NCBI GenBank assembly: GCA_900548635.1
Contig: URLP01000019.1
Span: 1 to 19,372 of the forward strand
Direction: 5' to 3'
DNA: 19,372 bases
From: an uncultured Megasphaera sp.
Lineage (GTDB): Bacteria; Bacillota; Negativicutes; Veillonellales; Megasphaeraceae
Part shown: one piece after another, positions 1-7,404 of the stretch
Layout: every line of letters begins with the position of its first letter
How positions within the stretch are numbered: the stretch's first letter is position 1
Program-made: the position numbers and the translations under genes
The notes under the pieces: generated by a model
Told to the model about the DNA's origin: nothing
Database searches by the model: none
What the model saw: the letters and a program-made list of their open reading frames with translations, nothing else

Positions 1-264
1 GGCCAGGCGGTAATCGAAGTGTATATCGGCGACAATCGGGATGTCCACGGCCTTGACGACAGCAGCCAGCCCTTTGGCAGCCGCCATATCCGGCACGGCA
101 AAGCGCAGGATTTCAGCGCCGTACGACGCCAGGCGGCGGGCATCGACGATGGCTTCGGCGATATGGGCCGGATTGACCGTCGACATCGTTTGGACCGAGA
201 CGGGCGCGTCACCGCCGATGGTGACGTTCCCGGCCCGGACGGGAAGAGATTTTCTACGTTTCAT
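1..264 (-). CDS. ispG: IspG (GcpE), 4-hydroxy-3-methylbut-2-enyl diphosphate synthase, N-terminal part, cut by window edge
   Basis: The first 88 residues of the [4Fe-4S] enzyme that reduces methylerythritol cyclodiphosphate to HMBPP in the MEP isoprenoid pathway. The visible part has the family's opening pattern: basic N terminus, a VRAGNVTIGGDAPVSVQTM stretch at about residues 9-27 (family: V.vG.v.iGg..pv.VQSM), the D-x-A-R segment, and PIVADIHFDYRLA at residues 76-88, a hallmark of IspG. The Fe-S cysteines lie further on, outside the window. The ATG at 262-264 is 15 bases after the rseP stop, with AGG-rich sequence before it, so it is the last visible gene of the rpsB operon. It shares a pathway with dxr two genes upstream. 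The gene is truncated only by the window, not broken. Confidence 0.95.
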   Translation of the reverse strand, partial: MKRRKSLPVRAGNVTIGGDAPVSVQTMSTVNPAHIAEAIVDARRLASYGAEILRFAVPDMAAAKGLAAVVKAVDIPIVADIHFDYRLA

Positions 265-279
265 GGAAAGCCTGCCTTT

Positions 280-1302
280 CTAGAAGCGGCTGATATCCTG
301 GAACATGGCGAAGAGAAAGAGAGAACCCAGGAGGACTGCACCTGTGACCTGGATATAGTACAACGCCCGTTTCGGCATCCGCCGGCGCGTGATTCCTTCG
401 AGAATCAGCAAAATAATATAACCTCCGTCCAGAAGCGGTACGGGTAAGAGGTTGAGGATGCCCAGGTTGAGGCTGAGGAAGGCCGTGAACATGAGCAGAT
501 TGGCAAAGCCTGAGGCCGCCACCTGGCCGGCCAGCTGGGCTACCCCGATAGGGCCTGCGACTTCCGCCTTTTCTTCACCCGTCACCATCTGATAGAGGCC
601 GACGAGCATGAGGCGGCAGATCTTGCCGGTCCGCTGCACGGCCATGGCCCCTGATTCGAGGAAGCCATGGCTTTCTTTGGTGGTCAGGGGCATGACGCCG
701 AGCATGGCCTTCTTCGAGGTACTGTCGATTTCGGGCACCATTTCGACACCCTGACGCTGACCGTCCCGTTCGATTTCCACCGTGACGACGTCGTGACTGT
801 ACGGTGCGACGGCCTGGGAAATATCGCTCCAGCGGGAAATATCCGTATTGCCGATGCGGACGATGCGGTCCCCCGCTTCAAGACCTGACTGGGCTGCCGG
901 CGAACCGGCGATGGTCGAGCCGACAACGGCTTCGGGCGAAACGGTGATCGTACCGACGGCAAAGAAGAGCCCCCAGAGGAGGATGATGGCCAGGACGAAA
1001 TTCATGATACCGCCGGCGGCGATGACGATGAGGCGCTTGGTGACGGATTTACTCAAAAAAGACCGTTCATTCAGCGTTTCGTCTTCACTCATGCCGGCAA
1101 TGCGGTTGAAGCCGCCAAGGGGCACGGCCCGCAGGGAATATTCCGTTTCACCGCGGCGTACGCTCCAGATTTTGGGGCCGAAGCCGATGGCGAATTCGTC
1201 GACCTGCATGCCTGCCCACTTGGCCGTCGCGAAATGCCCCAGTTCATGGACGAAAATGATGAGGCTGAAGACGAAAATCGTCGCTAAAATAGTAATACCC
1301 AC
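280..1302 (-). CDS. rseP: RseP-family site-2 intramembrane zinc metalloprotease
   Basis: A membrane protease of the site-2 family that cleaves transmembrane segments, such as anti-sigma factors or signal-peptide remnants. With a GTG start at 1302 the protein has 340 residues. The catalytic HELGH (19-23) sits in the first membrane helix. A second helix lies at about 91-116, a single PDZ domain at about 120-190 (AGSPAAQSGLEAGDRIVRIG), and the conserved C-terminal NLLPVPLLDGG (284-294) supplies the third zinc ligand, Asp. GTG was chosen because AAAGGAG lies 7 bases before it and the family begins at this point; a longer frame back to 1386 has no support and would run deep into dxr. The dxr stop is 14 bases upstream and adjoins the ribosome site, so translation is probably coupled. 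It is somewhat shorter than Bacillus RasP. Its target here is unknown. Confidence 0.95.
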   Translation of the reverse strand: MGITILATIFVFSLIIFVHELGHFATAKWAGMQVDEFAIGFGPKIWSVRRGETEYSLRAVPLGGFNRIAGMSEDETLNERSFLSKSVTKRLIVIAAGGIMNFVLAIILLWGLFFAVGTITVSPEAVVGSTIAGSPAAQSGLEAGDRIVRIGNTDISRWSDISQAVAPYSHDVVTVEIERDGQRQGVEMVPEIDSTSKKAMLGVMPLTTKESHGFLESGAMAVQRTGKICRLMLVGLYQMVTGEEKAEVAGPIGVAQLAGQVAASGFANLLMFTAFLSLNLGILNLLPVPLLDGGYIILLILEGITRRRMPKRALYYIQVTGAVLLGSLFLFAMFQDISRF

Positions 1303-1316
1303 AAAGTACTCCTTTC

Positions 1317-2462
1317 TCAGAGCAGGGACTTGGCACAGCGCCGGGCCCAGGCGTCGGCTTCGCGGATCCGTTCCAGCGAGTCGCACGGCAGGACGCTGTG
1401 CCGTTCCATGACAGTACGGACAATATCAAAGATACGCGTAAAAGGAATTTCTTTGCGCAAAAAAGCATAGACTGCCACTTCATTGGCGCCGTTGAGGACA
1501 CAGGGCAGTGTGCCGCCGACGCGGCCGGCTTCATAAGCCAGGCGGATGGACGGGAATTTCTCGTCATCAGGCGGGAAAAATTCCAGCGTCCCCAGTGTAC
1601 GCCAGTCGATGGGCCGGGCCCCGCGCACAGGCAGGCGTCCGGGATAGGTAAAGGCGTACTGGATGGGCAGGCGCATGTCCGGCATGCCGAGCTGGGCCAG
1701 GACAGAGCCGTCGATGAATTCAATCATCGAATGGATGATACTCTGGGGCTGGATGACGACTTCAATCTTGTCGAAAGGCATGTGGAAGAGCCAGTGCGCT
1801 TCGATGACTTCCAGACCTTTATTGAACATCGTCGCCGAATCGATGGTGATCTTGCCGCCCATATTCCACGTCGGATGCTTGAGGCACTGTTCGACCGTAA
1901 TGGAAGCAAATTCCGAGGCCGGCCGGCGGAAGTGCGGACCGCCCGAGGCCGTGACCAGGAGTTTCTCTACTTCTTCAGGCCGTCGTCCCTGAAGGCACTG
2001 GAAGATGGCTCCGTGTTCACTGTCGACGGGCAGGATGCGGACGCCTTTGGCAGCGGCTTCCTTCATGACCAGTTCGCCGGCAGCGACGAGGGTCTCCTTG
2101 TTGGCCAGGGCGATGTCCAGTCCTTTTTCAATGGCGTGCAGCGTCGGCTCGATACCGGCAGCGCCGACGAGAGACGTCAGGACGATATCGGCATCGCATT
2201 CATCGATGAGCTCCAGGAGCCCTTGGGGACCAGAAAAAACGGTACAATCGCTGCCGACAGCGGCCTGGAGCTTCGCAGCGGCGTCTTTATCGACCATGCA
2301 GGCCCACTTCACCGCGTGTGCTTTAATCTGACGGGCGACGTCCTGCCAATGGGAATAGGCCGCAGCACCGACGAGCTGAAAGACATCGGCATGGGCTTCG
2401 ATGACGTCGACAGCCTGCGTACCGATAGAGCCGGTGCTGCCGAGAATCAAGATTTTCTTCAT
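1317..2462 (-). CDS. dxr: 1-deoxy-D-xylulose 5-phosphate reductoisomerase
   Basis: The NADPH-dependent enzyme that converts DXP to MEP, the first committed step of the MEP isoprenoid pathway. It is 381 residues, the normal length. Visible motifs are the nucleotide-binding GSTGSIG at 8-14, NKETLVAAGE, the metal and substrate segment DSEHGAIFQCL, ASGGPHF, and NMGGKITIDSATMFNKGLE, followed by MPDMRLPIQYA. The C-terminal helical domain is present. The ATG at 2462 has AGGAGG 7 bases upstream, and that site directly follows the cdsA stop. The gene sits between cdsA and rseP, with 13 and 14 base gaps, as part of the operon. Its product feeds IspG, encoded two genes on, and finally UppS. Confidence 0.97.
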   Translation of the reverse strand: MKKILILGSTGSIGTQAVDVIEAHADVFQLVGAAAYSHWQDVARQIKAHAVKWACMVDKDAAAKLQAAVGSDCTVFSGPQGLLELIDECDADIVLTSLVGAAGIEPTLHAIEKGLDIALANKETLVAAGELVMKEAAAKGVRILPVDSEHGAIFQCLQGRRPEEVEKLLVTASGGPHFRRPASEFASITVEQCLKHPTWNMGGKITIDSATMFNKGLEVIEAHWLFHMPFDKIEVVIQPQSIIHSMIEFIDGSVLAQLGMPDMRLPIQYAFTYPGRLPVRGARPIDWRTLGTLEFFPPDDEKFPSIRLAYEAGRVGGTLPCVLNGANEVAVYAFLRKEIPFTRIFDIVRTVMERHSVLPCDSLERIREADAWARRCAKSLL

Positions 2463-2475
2463 CGCTCCGCCTCCT

Positions 2476-3303
2476 TTAGATGACCAGCATCAAGTAGACA
2501 TAAACGGCCGGGGCCGCAAAGAGAAGGCTGTCGAAGCGGTCGAGGACGCCGCCGTGGCCGGGGATGATGTTGCCCGAATCCTTGATGCCGCACGTGCGCT
2601 TGAGGATCGATTCGACAAGGTCCCCCAAAGGTGCCATGATGCCAACGATGACGCCGATAGCCAGGGCATGGAGGACAGCAAACTTAAAGATCAGTGAAAA
2701 GATAAGGGCCACTGCCAGGGTCCCGACGAAACCGCCAATCGCCCCTTCCCGCGTCTTGCCCGGGCTGATGGTCGGGCAGAGCTTGACCTTGCCCATCATC
2801 TTGCCGACGGCAAAGGCGAAGGTGTCGCTGGCCCAGGTCGAAAAGACAAGGAGAAAGACGAAAAAGCGTGCCGGTTCCAACATGACGGCGCTGAAGCTGC
2901 CCTGCATGAAAGAAGCGGCGGAACCGCTGCGCAGGGCCAGCATAGCCAAAAAACCGCAGCCGATGTACAAGAGGCCGTAAAGGCTGTAGGCACTGTCTGC
3001 GGGCTTGATCTTGCTGTGGAAAAAGACGGTCCGCAGCATGAGCCAGAAGAGGAGGGCCAAGGCCAGGACGAGCATGACCTTCGTACTGCCGAACCAATAG
3101 GCCGCCAGGATGGCGACGAGCCAGACGGCGCCGAATTTATCGGCCGGAACGGCCTTGACCTTGCGTACCATGTTGCCGTATTCGTACCAGGCCACAAGGG
3201 ACAAGAGGGCCATCATGATGAAGAAGAGCCAATTCCCTTCGTAAATCACAAAAATCGTAAAGGCACCGCCGACGATGCCTGTCAATATTCGTTTTGCCAA
3301 CAT
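2476..3303 (-). CDS. cdsA: Phosphatidate cytidylyltransferase (CDP-diglyceride synthetase)
   Basis: An integral membrane enzyme that makes CDP-diacylglycerol from phosphatidic acid and CTP, the branch point for bacterial phospholipids. It has 275 residues, with hydrophobic segments at about 8-40, 58-92, 108-125, 147-168 and 190-226. The cytidylyltransferase signature is present: SPGKTREGAIGG at 180-191, then GDLVESILKR at 227-236 and GHGGVLDRFDSL at 249-260 with its paired Asp. The ATG at 3303 has GGAAGG upstream, and the uppS stop is 19 bases away. The placement between uppS and dxr is the usual one for this operon. Confidence 0.96.
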   Translation of the reverse strand: MLAKRILTGIVGGAFTIFVIYEGNWLFFIMMALLSLVAWYEYGNMVRKVKAVPADKFGAVWLVAILAAYWFGSTKVMLVLALALLFWLMLRTVFFHSKIKPADSAYSLYGLLYIGCGFLAMLALRSGSAASFMQGSFSAVMLEPARFFVFLLVFSTWASDTFAFAVGKMMGKVKLCPTISPGKTREGAIGGFVGTLAVALIFSLIFKFAVLHALAIGVIVGIMAPLGDLVESILKRTCGIKDSGNIIPGHGGVLDRFDSLLFAAPAVYVYLMLVI

Positions 3304-3322
3304 ATTGCGTACCTTCCCTACC

Positions 3323-4090
3323 TTATTTTAAGCCGCCGAAGCGCCGTTCCCGCCCCTGGAAGGACAAGATGGCTTCGACGAGTGTGTCTTTCGTAAAATC
3401 CGGCCAGCAGAGCTGAGTGAACCAGAATTCTGCATAGGCCATCTGCCATAAGAGGAAATTGCTGACCCGTTTATCCGCACCGGGACGGATGAGCAGATCC
3501 ACGTCGTTCTCCGGTTCCGTATAGAGATACCGGGCCAGGGTAGCTTCCGTGATATCTTCCGGGCTGAGGGCACCGGCCTGGACTTCAGCCGCCAGGCGGC
3601 GCGCTGCCTGGGTGATTTCCAGACGGCCGCCGTAATTGACGGCGACATTGAGGACGAGGCCCGTATTGGCTGCCATTTCCGCTTCGGCCTTGGCAAAGGC
3701 TTCCTGCAGATCCGGGTGAAGGCGCTTCATGTCGCCGATGACATGCAGGCGCACGTTGTGCTCTTTGAGCTGCAGGAGATTCTTGCTCAGGTAGCTCTTC
3801 ATGAGCTTCATGATGTACGTCACTTCTTCATCGGGACGCTTCCAGTTTTCCGTCGAAAAGGCATAGACCGTGAGGACCTTGATGCCCAGTTCGTCGGCAG
3901 CGATGACGATGCGCTTGAGCGTATCGGCACCGGCACGGTGACCGTAGCTGCGCGGCAGGCCTTTGCGTCTGGCCCAGCGGCCGTTGCCGTCCATGATGAT
4001 GGCGACATGGCGGGGAATGTTGTTGGGATCCAGCATCGCTTCGGACACGGTGCCGGACGGTGCTTTCTTTTTGCCAAAAATGTTAATCAT
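3323..4090 (-). CDS. uppS: Isoprenyl transferase (undecaprenyl-diphosphate synthase)
   Basis: A cis-prenyltransferase that extends farnesyl diphosphate to undecaprenyl diphosphate, the lipid carrier for peptidoglycan and other surface polymers. Motifs: IIMDGNGRWA at 31-40 with catalytic Asp34, FSTENWKRP at 78-86, LIRPGADKRVSNF at 200-212 (usually RTSGE or RTGGE, so a mild variant), and AYAEFWF at 218-224, whose Glu221 is the expected magnesium ligand. I chose the ATG at 4090 (255 residues) because GGAG lies 9 bases before it. The in-frame ATG at 4105 has no ribosome site and would lie further into the upstream gene. The start overlaps the end of the 84-residue gene by 8 bases, so translation is likely coupled. 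Confidence 0.95.
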   Translation of the reverse strand: MINIFGKKKAPSGTVSEAMLDPNNIPRHVAIIMDGNGRWARRKGLPRSYGHRAGADTLKRIVIAADELGIKVLTVYAFSTENWKRPDEEVTYIMKLMKSYLSKNLLQLKEHNVRLHVIGDMKRLHPDLQEAFAKAEAEMAANTGLVLNVAVNYGGRLEITQAARRLAAEVQAGALSPEDITEATLARYLYTEPENDVDLLIRPGADKRVSNFLLWQMAYAEFWFTQLCWPDFTKDTLVEAILSFQGRERRFGGLK

Positions 4091-4337
4091 TCTGTACGTC
4101 TCCATTTCGCAGTACGGCAGCGACGGACTCGCTCATTTCCAGGCTGTCATTGACGAGGAGAGAAACGGTCCCGTCCTCCCTCTCCTGGGCCCGGATGACG
4201 TAGGTCGCTCCGGGATCACAGTGGAAAAAGCGGCTTCGCGATACCGTCCGCTCTATGACATAAGGAATATTTTTTTCCTGTAATACAGATTTGGCATACC
4301 GTAACGGCATGCCAATGAAAATCCGTATATCCATCAT
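4083..4337 (-). CDS. Small conserved-looking hypothetical protein, 84 residues, between frr and uppS
   Basis: I do not recognise this gene with certainty. The protein is soluble, mixed in composition, with no signal peptide or membrane span. The N-terminal IGMPLRYAKSVLQEKNIPY (8-26) resembles the G...eA...L...gi pattern of a PASTA or I78-type fold, and CDPGATYVIRA (40-50) is followed by a beta-like TVSLLVND. That it is a real gene is supported by context: its start overlaps the frr stop in an ATGA arrangement, its own stop overlaps the uppS start by 8 bases, and without it a roughly 240-base hole would break an otherwise tight operon. Two tandem ATGs (4337 and 4334) could both serve. No strong ribosome site is seen, so translation probably depends on ribosomes ending on frr. 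Confidence 0.75.
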   Translation of the reverse strand: MMDIRIFIGMPLRYAKSVLQEKNIPYVIERTVSRSRFFHCDPGATYVIRAQEREDGTVSLLVNDSLEMSESVAAVLRNGDVQND

Positions 4338-4894
4338 ACGGCCATGACTTCTTTTTCTTTTTTCGCTTTGATTTCGTCAATGACCTTGATTTTTTTATCG
4401 GTCAGCTTCTGGATATTGTCCTGACCTTCTTTGCTGTCATCTTCCGTGACTTCCTTCTTCTTTTCCATCTTCTTGATGGTTTCGTTGGCGTCGCGGCGGA
4501 TATTGCGGATGACGACTTTCGAGTCTTCGGCAATCTTGCTGACTTTCTTGCTCAGTTCTTTGCGGCGTTCTTCCGTCAGCTGGGGGATTTCCAGGCGGAT
4601 GAGCTTGCCGTCGTTGTTCGGGTTAAGGCCAAGGTCCGATTTGAGGATGGCCTTTTCGATTTCACCGAGCATCTTCGGTTCCCACGGGGCGATGGTGATC
4701 ATGCGCGGTTCCGGAACGGCTACGTTGGCGACCTGTTTGACCGGTGTCGGCGTGCCGTAGTAATCAACGGTAATGCGGTCTAAGAGGGACGCGCTGGCAC
4801 GACCCGTGCGGATAGAGGAAAGTTCCCGTTTCAGGGCTTCGATGGTCTTGTCCATCTTTGCTTCGTGCTGGGCAATGACTTCTTTTACTTCCAT
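4334..4894 (-). CDS. frr: Ribosome recycling factor
   Basis: RRF splits post-termination ribosomes together with EF-G. From the ATG at 4894 the protein has 186 residues, the family length. It contains the conserved LSSIRTGRAS (about 25-34), PTPVKQVANVAVPEPR, the I.PWEPKML segment, the NDGKLIRLEIPQLTEERRKEL hinge region, and the long charged C-terminal helix of the three-helix bundle. The start is decided by AAGGAAGTGAT, which matches the anti-Shine-Dalgarno complement AAGGAGGTGAT at 10 of 11 positions and ends about 5 bases before this ATG. The in-frame GTG at 4903 lies inside that ribosome site and is unlikely to be the start. It follows pyrH with a 46-base gap, as in many bacteria. Confidence 0.97.
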   Translation of the reverse strand: MEVKEVIAQHEAKMDKTIEALKRELSSIRTGRASASLLDRITVDYYGTPTPVKQVANVAVPEPRMITIAPWEPKMLGEIEKAILKSDLGLNPNNDGKLIRLEIPQLTEERRKELSKKVSKIAEDSKVVIRNIRRDANETIKKMEKKKEVTEDDSKEGQDNIQKLTDKKIKVIDEIKAKKEKEVMAV

Positions 4895-4940
4895 GTCAAT
4901 CACTTCCTTATTTTATTTTTATAAGTATATCATACAGCGT

Positions 4941-5666
4941 TTAGTCTTCTTTGTCGACTACAGTACCCAAATCTTTTCCGCTGGCAGCAGCGACAATGTT
5001 CCCAGGTTTGTCGATATTGAAGACGACGATGGGGATGTTGTTGTTGCGGCAGAGCGTCGTTGCCGTCGCATCCATGACTTTCAAGTCTTTGTTGATGACG
5101 TCGAGATAAGTCAGATGTTTGAACATCTTGGCATCAGGGTTAATCTTCGGGTCGCTGTCGTAGACGCCGTCGACGCCGTTCTTGGCCATGAGGATGGCAT
5201 CGGCTTCGATTTCGGCGGCGCGCAGGGCCGCTGTCGTATCCGTCGAGAAGTACGGATTGCCCGTGCCGGCACCGAAGATGACGACGCGGCCTTTTTCTAA
5301 GTGACGGATGGCACGGCGGCGGATATACGGTTCAGCGACCTGCTGCATATTGATGGCCGTCTGGACGCGGGTCGTGACGCCGTTCTTTTCCATCGCATCC
5401 TGGAGGGCCAGGGAGTTCATGACCGTTGCCAGCATGCCCATGTAGTCGGCCGAGACGCGGTCCATGCCCTTGGCAGACCCTGAAAGGCCGCGCCAGATGT
5501 TGCCGCCGCCGACGACAATGGCGACCTGGACGCCGAGCTTATTGACTTCGACGATCTGTTTGGCAATGGTTTCGACCGTTTCCGGATCGATGCCGTAGCC
5601 CTGTTTGCCGGCCAGTGCTTCGCCGCTCAGTTTCAATACGATACGCTTATATTTTTTCGCTTCCAT
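4941..5666 (-). CDS. pyrH: Uridylate kinase (UMP kinase)
   Basis: A bacterial-type hexameric UMP kinase of the amino acid kinase fold, making UDP from UMP for nucleic acid and sugar-nucleotide synthesis. It has 241 residues, the normal size. Motifs: LKLSGEALAG at 11-20, VVGGGNIWRG at 51-60, ADYMGMLATVMNSLAL at 73-88, GTGNPYFSTDTTAALRA at 134-150, and DATATTLCRNNNIPIVVFN at 199-217. The ATG at 5666 has GGGGAGG 8 bases upstream. It lies between tsf and frr, with a hairpin in the tsf-pyrH gap that probably lowers read-through from the highly expressed rpsB-tsf pair. Confidence 0.97.
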   Translation of the reverse strand: MEAKKYKRIVLKLSGEALAGKQGYGIDPETVETIAKQIVEVNKLGVQVAIVVGGGNIWRGLSGSAKGMDRVSADYMGMLATVMNSLALQDAMEKNGVTTRVQTAINMQQVAEPYIRRRAIRHLEKGRVVIFGAGTGNPYFSTDTTAALRAAEIEADAILMAKNGVDGVYDSDPKINPDAKMFKHLTYLDVINKDLKVMDATATTLCRNNNIPIVVFNIDKPGNIVAAASGKDLGTVVDKED

Positions 5667-5707
5667 AAAGAGTGCCTCCCCTGTGAATGTACAAGTCCAA
5701 TTAGAAA

Positions 5708-5738
5708 ATAAGAGAACACGGCTTGGGTGTTCTCTTAT
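5708..5738 (-). terminator. Perfect 12-bp hairpin between tsf and pyrH (leaky terminator or attenuator)
   Basis: The arms ATAAGAGAACAC and GTGTTCTCTTAT are exact reverse complements around a 7-base loop. In the minus-strand transcript the stem is followed by TTTTCTAATT, a short uridine-rich tail. The element begins 7 bases after the tsf stop and ends before the pyrH ribosome site. No clear promoter follows it, so full termination would silence pyrH and the later genes; partial termination or mRNA processing is more likely. Confidence 0.6.
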
Positions 5739-5744
5739 GCAGTC

Positions 5745-6392
5745 TTATTTAGCTTGTGCCATTACTTCAGAAACAAAATCATCGTTCCGTTTTTCCAGGC
5801 CTTCACCCAATTCATAACGTGTATAGCGGCGGATGTCGATTTTTTCACCGATCTTAGCGATGGCTTCGGTGACAACCTGCTGAACCGTCTTGTCAGAATC
5901 TTTGATGAATTCCTGATCGAGGAGGCAGTTTTCTTTGTAGAATTTTTCGAGACGGCCGGTAATCATCTTTTCGACGATCTTTTCCGGTTTGCCTTCGTTC
6001 AGGGCCTGCTGGCGGAGAACTTCTTTTTCATGTTCCAAAACTTCAGCCGGAACTTCTTCGCGTTTGAGGTATGCCGGTTTTGCAGCAGCGATCTGCATTG
6101 CGATGTCTTTGCAGAGTGCTTTGAAGTTGTCAGTCTGAGCGACGAAGTCCGTTTCGCAGTTGACTTCGACGAGGACGCCGATGCGGCCGTTGCCATGGAT
6201 GTAAGAATAAACCAAACCTTCAGCAGCGATGCGGTCTGCTTTCTTAGCGGCAGCTGCGAGACCGTGTTCACGAAGCAAGTCGACGGCTTTTTCCATATCG
6301 CCGTTGCTTTCGGTCAGTGCCTTTTTGCAGTCCATCATGCCTGCACCGGTTTTTGTTCTTAATTCTTTTACCATTGCTGCTGTAATAGCCAT
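5745..6392 (-). CDS. tsf: Elongation factor Ts (short form)
   Basis: The nucleotide exchange factor for EF-Tu. It has 215 residues. The UBA-like N-terminal domain carries VKELRTKTGAGMMDCKKAL (8-26) and the core has the signature CETDFVAQTDNF (79-90), whose TDFV contacts EF-Tu. The protein is shorter than the Bacillus and E. coli forms (about 280-295): the core is followed by only about 70 residues and the second half of the core domain looks reduced, as in the short Thermus type. The frame is intact, so this is a natural short form. The ATG at 6392 has AGGAGGAA 5 bases before it. It follows rpsB as usual, but with a 110-base gap holding a large hairpin. Confidence 0.96.
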   Translation of the reverse strand: MAITAAMVKELRTKTGAGMMDCKKALTESNGDMEKAVDLLREHGLAAAAKKADRIAAEGLVYSYIHGNGRIGVLVEVNCETDFVAQTDNFKALCKDIAMQIAAAKPAYLKREEVPAEVLEHEKEVLRQQALNEGKPEKIVEKMITGRLEKFYKENCLLDQEFIKDSDKTVQQVVTEAIAKIGEKIDIRRYTRYELGEGLEKRNDDFVSEVMAQAK

Positions 6393-6431
6393 GAGTATTC
6401 CTCCTAAAAGTAATGTGAATATACAGTTTGA

Positions 6432-6464
6432 ATAAAGGTAAGAAGCGAAGCTCCTTACCTTTAT
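6432..6464 (-). other. 15-bp near-perfect hairpin in the rpsB-tsf gap, just after a TATAAT
   Basis: In the minus-strand transcript ATAAAGGTAAGGAGC pairs with GCTTCTTACCTTTAT over 15 bp (one G-U pair) around a UUC loop. Only TTTATTC follows, so it is a poor intrinsic terminator. A TATAAT hexamer lies immediately upstream (6465-6470) without a good -35, so an internal tsf promoter whose transcript would start in or next to this stem is possible. The element could protect the rpsB 3' end, adjust S2 to EF-Ts ratios, or be an RNase site. Confidence 0.5.
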
Positions 6465-6502
6465 ATTATAACCATTTAGTTCTCAAAGAACAGTGCTGAA
6501 TC

Positions 6503-7246
6503 TTATTCAGCTGCTTTCTCTTCGGCTGCTTCAGCGCCTTCAGCTGCGCCTTCTTCAGTCTGTTCGCCCTGGTTGCCTTCGAGGACAGCGTCAGCAATGC
6601 GGCCCGTCAGGAGTTTGACAGCGCGGATAGCGTCGTCGTTTGCCGGAATCGGATAGTCGATGACGTCGGGATCGCAGTTCGTGTCAACCGTAGCGATGAT
6701 GGGGATATGAAGTTTGCGGGCTTCAGAAACAGCGATTTCTTCTTTTTTCGGGTCGATGATGAAGAGTGCATCCGGGAGCTTCTTCATGTCTTTGATGCCG
6801 CCGAGGTATTTCTGAAGTTTTTCCATTTCATGTTTGAGGACCGTAACTTCTTTCTTGGGCAGAACTTCGAAAGTGCCGTCTTCTGCCTGTTTTTCCAAAG
6901 TCTTCAGGCGTTTTACGCGCTTTTCGATGGTCTGGAAGTTAGTGAGCATGCCGCCGAGCCAACGTTCGTTGACGAAGAACTGGTTGCAGCGTTCTGCTTC
7001 GTTTTTAATCGTTTCCTGGGCCTGTTTTTTCGTGCCTACGAAGAGGATCTTGCCGCCTTCAGCAGCCAGGTCGCGGGCGAAATTGTAAGCTTCGTCCATT
7101 TTCTTAACGGTCTTCTGCAAGTCGATGATGTAGATACCATTGCGTTCCGTGAAGATGAAGCGAGCCATCTTCGGGTTCCAACGGCGGGTCTGATGACCGA
7201 AATGAACGCCGGCTTCCAATAATTGTTTCATAGATACTACTGCCAT
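6503..7246 (-). CDS. rpsB: 30S ribosomal protein S2
   Basis: A component of the small ribosomal subunit, 247 residues. It opens with the typical MKQLLEAGVHFGHQTRRWNP (6-25), then RNGIYIIDLQKT (35-46), GGKILFVGTKKQAQ (64-77), NERWLGGMLTNFQTI (93-107), PDALFIIDPKKEEIAV (158-173), and the GRIADAVLEG end. A Glu/Ala-rich acidic tail of about 22 residues (226-247) extends the core. The start is the ATG at 7246 with AGGAGGAA 7 bases before it; an open frame continuing upstream to 7408 crosses the promoter and is not used. It is the first gene of the long operon and is preceded by a strong promoter and a leader of about 120 bases. Confidence 0.97.
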   Translation of the reverse strand: MAVVSMKQLLEAGVHFGHQTRRWNPKMARFIFTERNGIYIIDLQKTVKKMDEAYNFARDLAAEGGKILFVGTKKQAQETIKNEAERCNQFFVNERWLGGMLTNFQTIEKRVKRLKTLEKQAEDGTFEVLPKKEVTVLKHEMEKLQKYLGGIKDMKKLPDALFIIDPKKEEIAVSEARKLHIPIIATVDTNCDPDVIDYPIPANDDAIRAVKLLTGRIADAVLEGNQGEQTEEGAAEGAEAAEEKAAE

Positions 7247-7369
7247 AATTGTGATTCCTCCTGTTTTTTCCTCCGCCCGGTCATCGTCCGTCTTCACCCT
7301 CCCCTTCCTGAGAAAGGCACAGTGCCGGACTCGCCAAGCGTGTGTAATATGAATCTTGGTATTCAAACC
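7247..7369 (-). promoter_or_regulatory. Untranslated leader of rpsB, possible S2 control region
   Basis: About 120 bases separate the predicted transcription start from the rpsB ATG, long for a simple leader. It has a CCAAG...CTTGG stem (7355-7359 with 7334-7338) and a GGCACTGTGCC palindrome (7316-7326), then a purine-rich stretch leading to the ribosome site. Ribosomal protein S2 is known to control its own operon through the leader in some bacteria; that this one does so is inference from position only. Confidence 0.3.
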
Positions 7370-7375
7370 TTGAAT

Positions 7376-7404
7376 ATTATAGCATATCCAAAAAACAAGG
7401 GCAA
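7376..7404 (-). promoter_or_regulatory. Promoter of the rpsB operon
   Basis: A -35 TTGCCC (7399-7404), a 17-base spacer and a perfect -10 TATAAT (7376-7381), read on the minus strand. The -35 lies inside the 3' arm of the terminator of the upstream gene. A 7-bp inverted repeat, TATTCAA-GGT-TTGAATA (7360-7376), covers the predicted start point and could be an operator or a 5' stem. Confidence 0.8.

Noticed and set aside
1303..1386. Longer rseP start inside dxr
   Set aside because: No ribosome site, overlaps conserved dxr coding sequence, and the first membrane helix begins at the GTG with a good AAAGGAG.
4895..4940. AT-rich TATACT-like promoter between pyrH and frr
   Set aside because: No -35 at a workable distance; the stretch is better explained as AT-rich spacing before the frr ribosome site.
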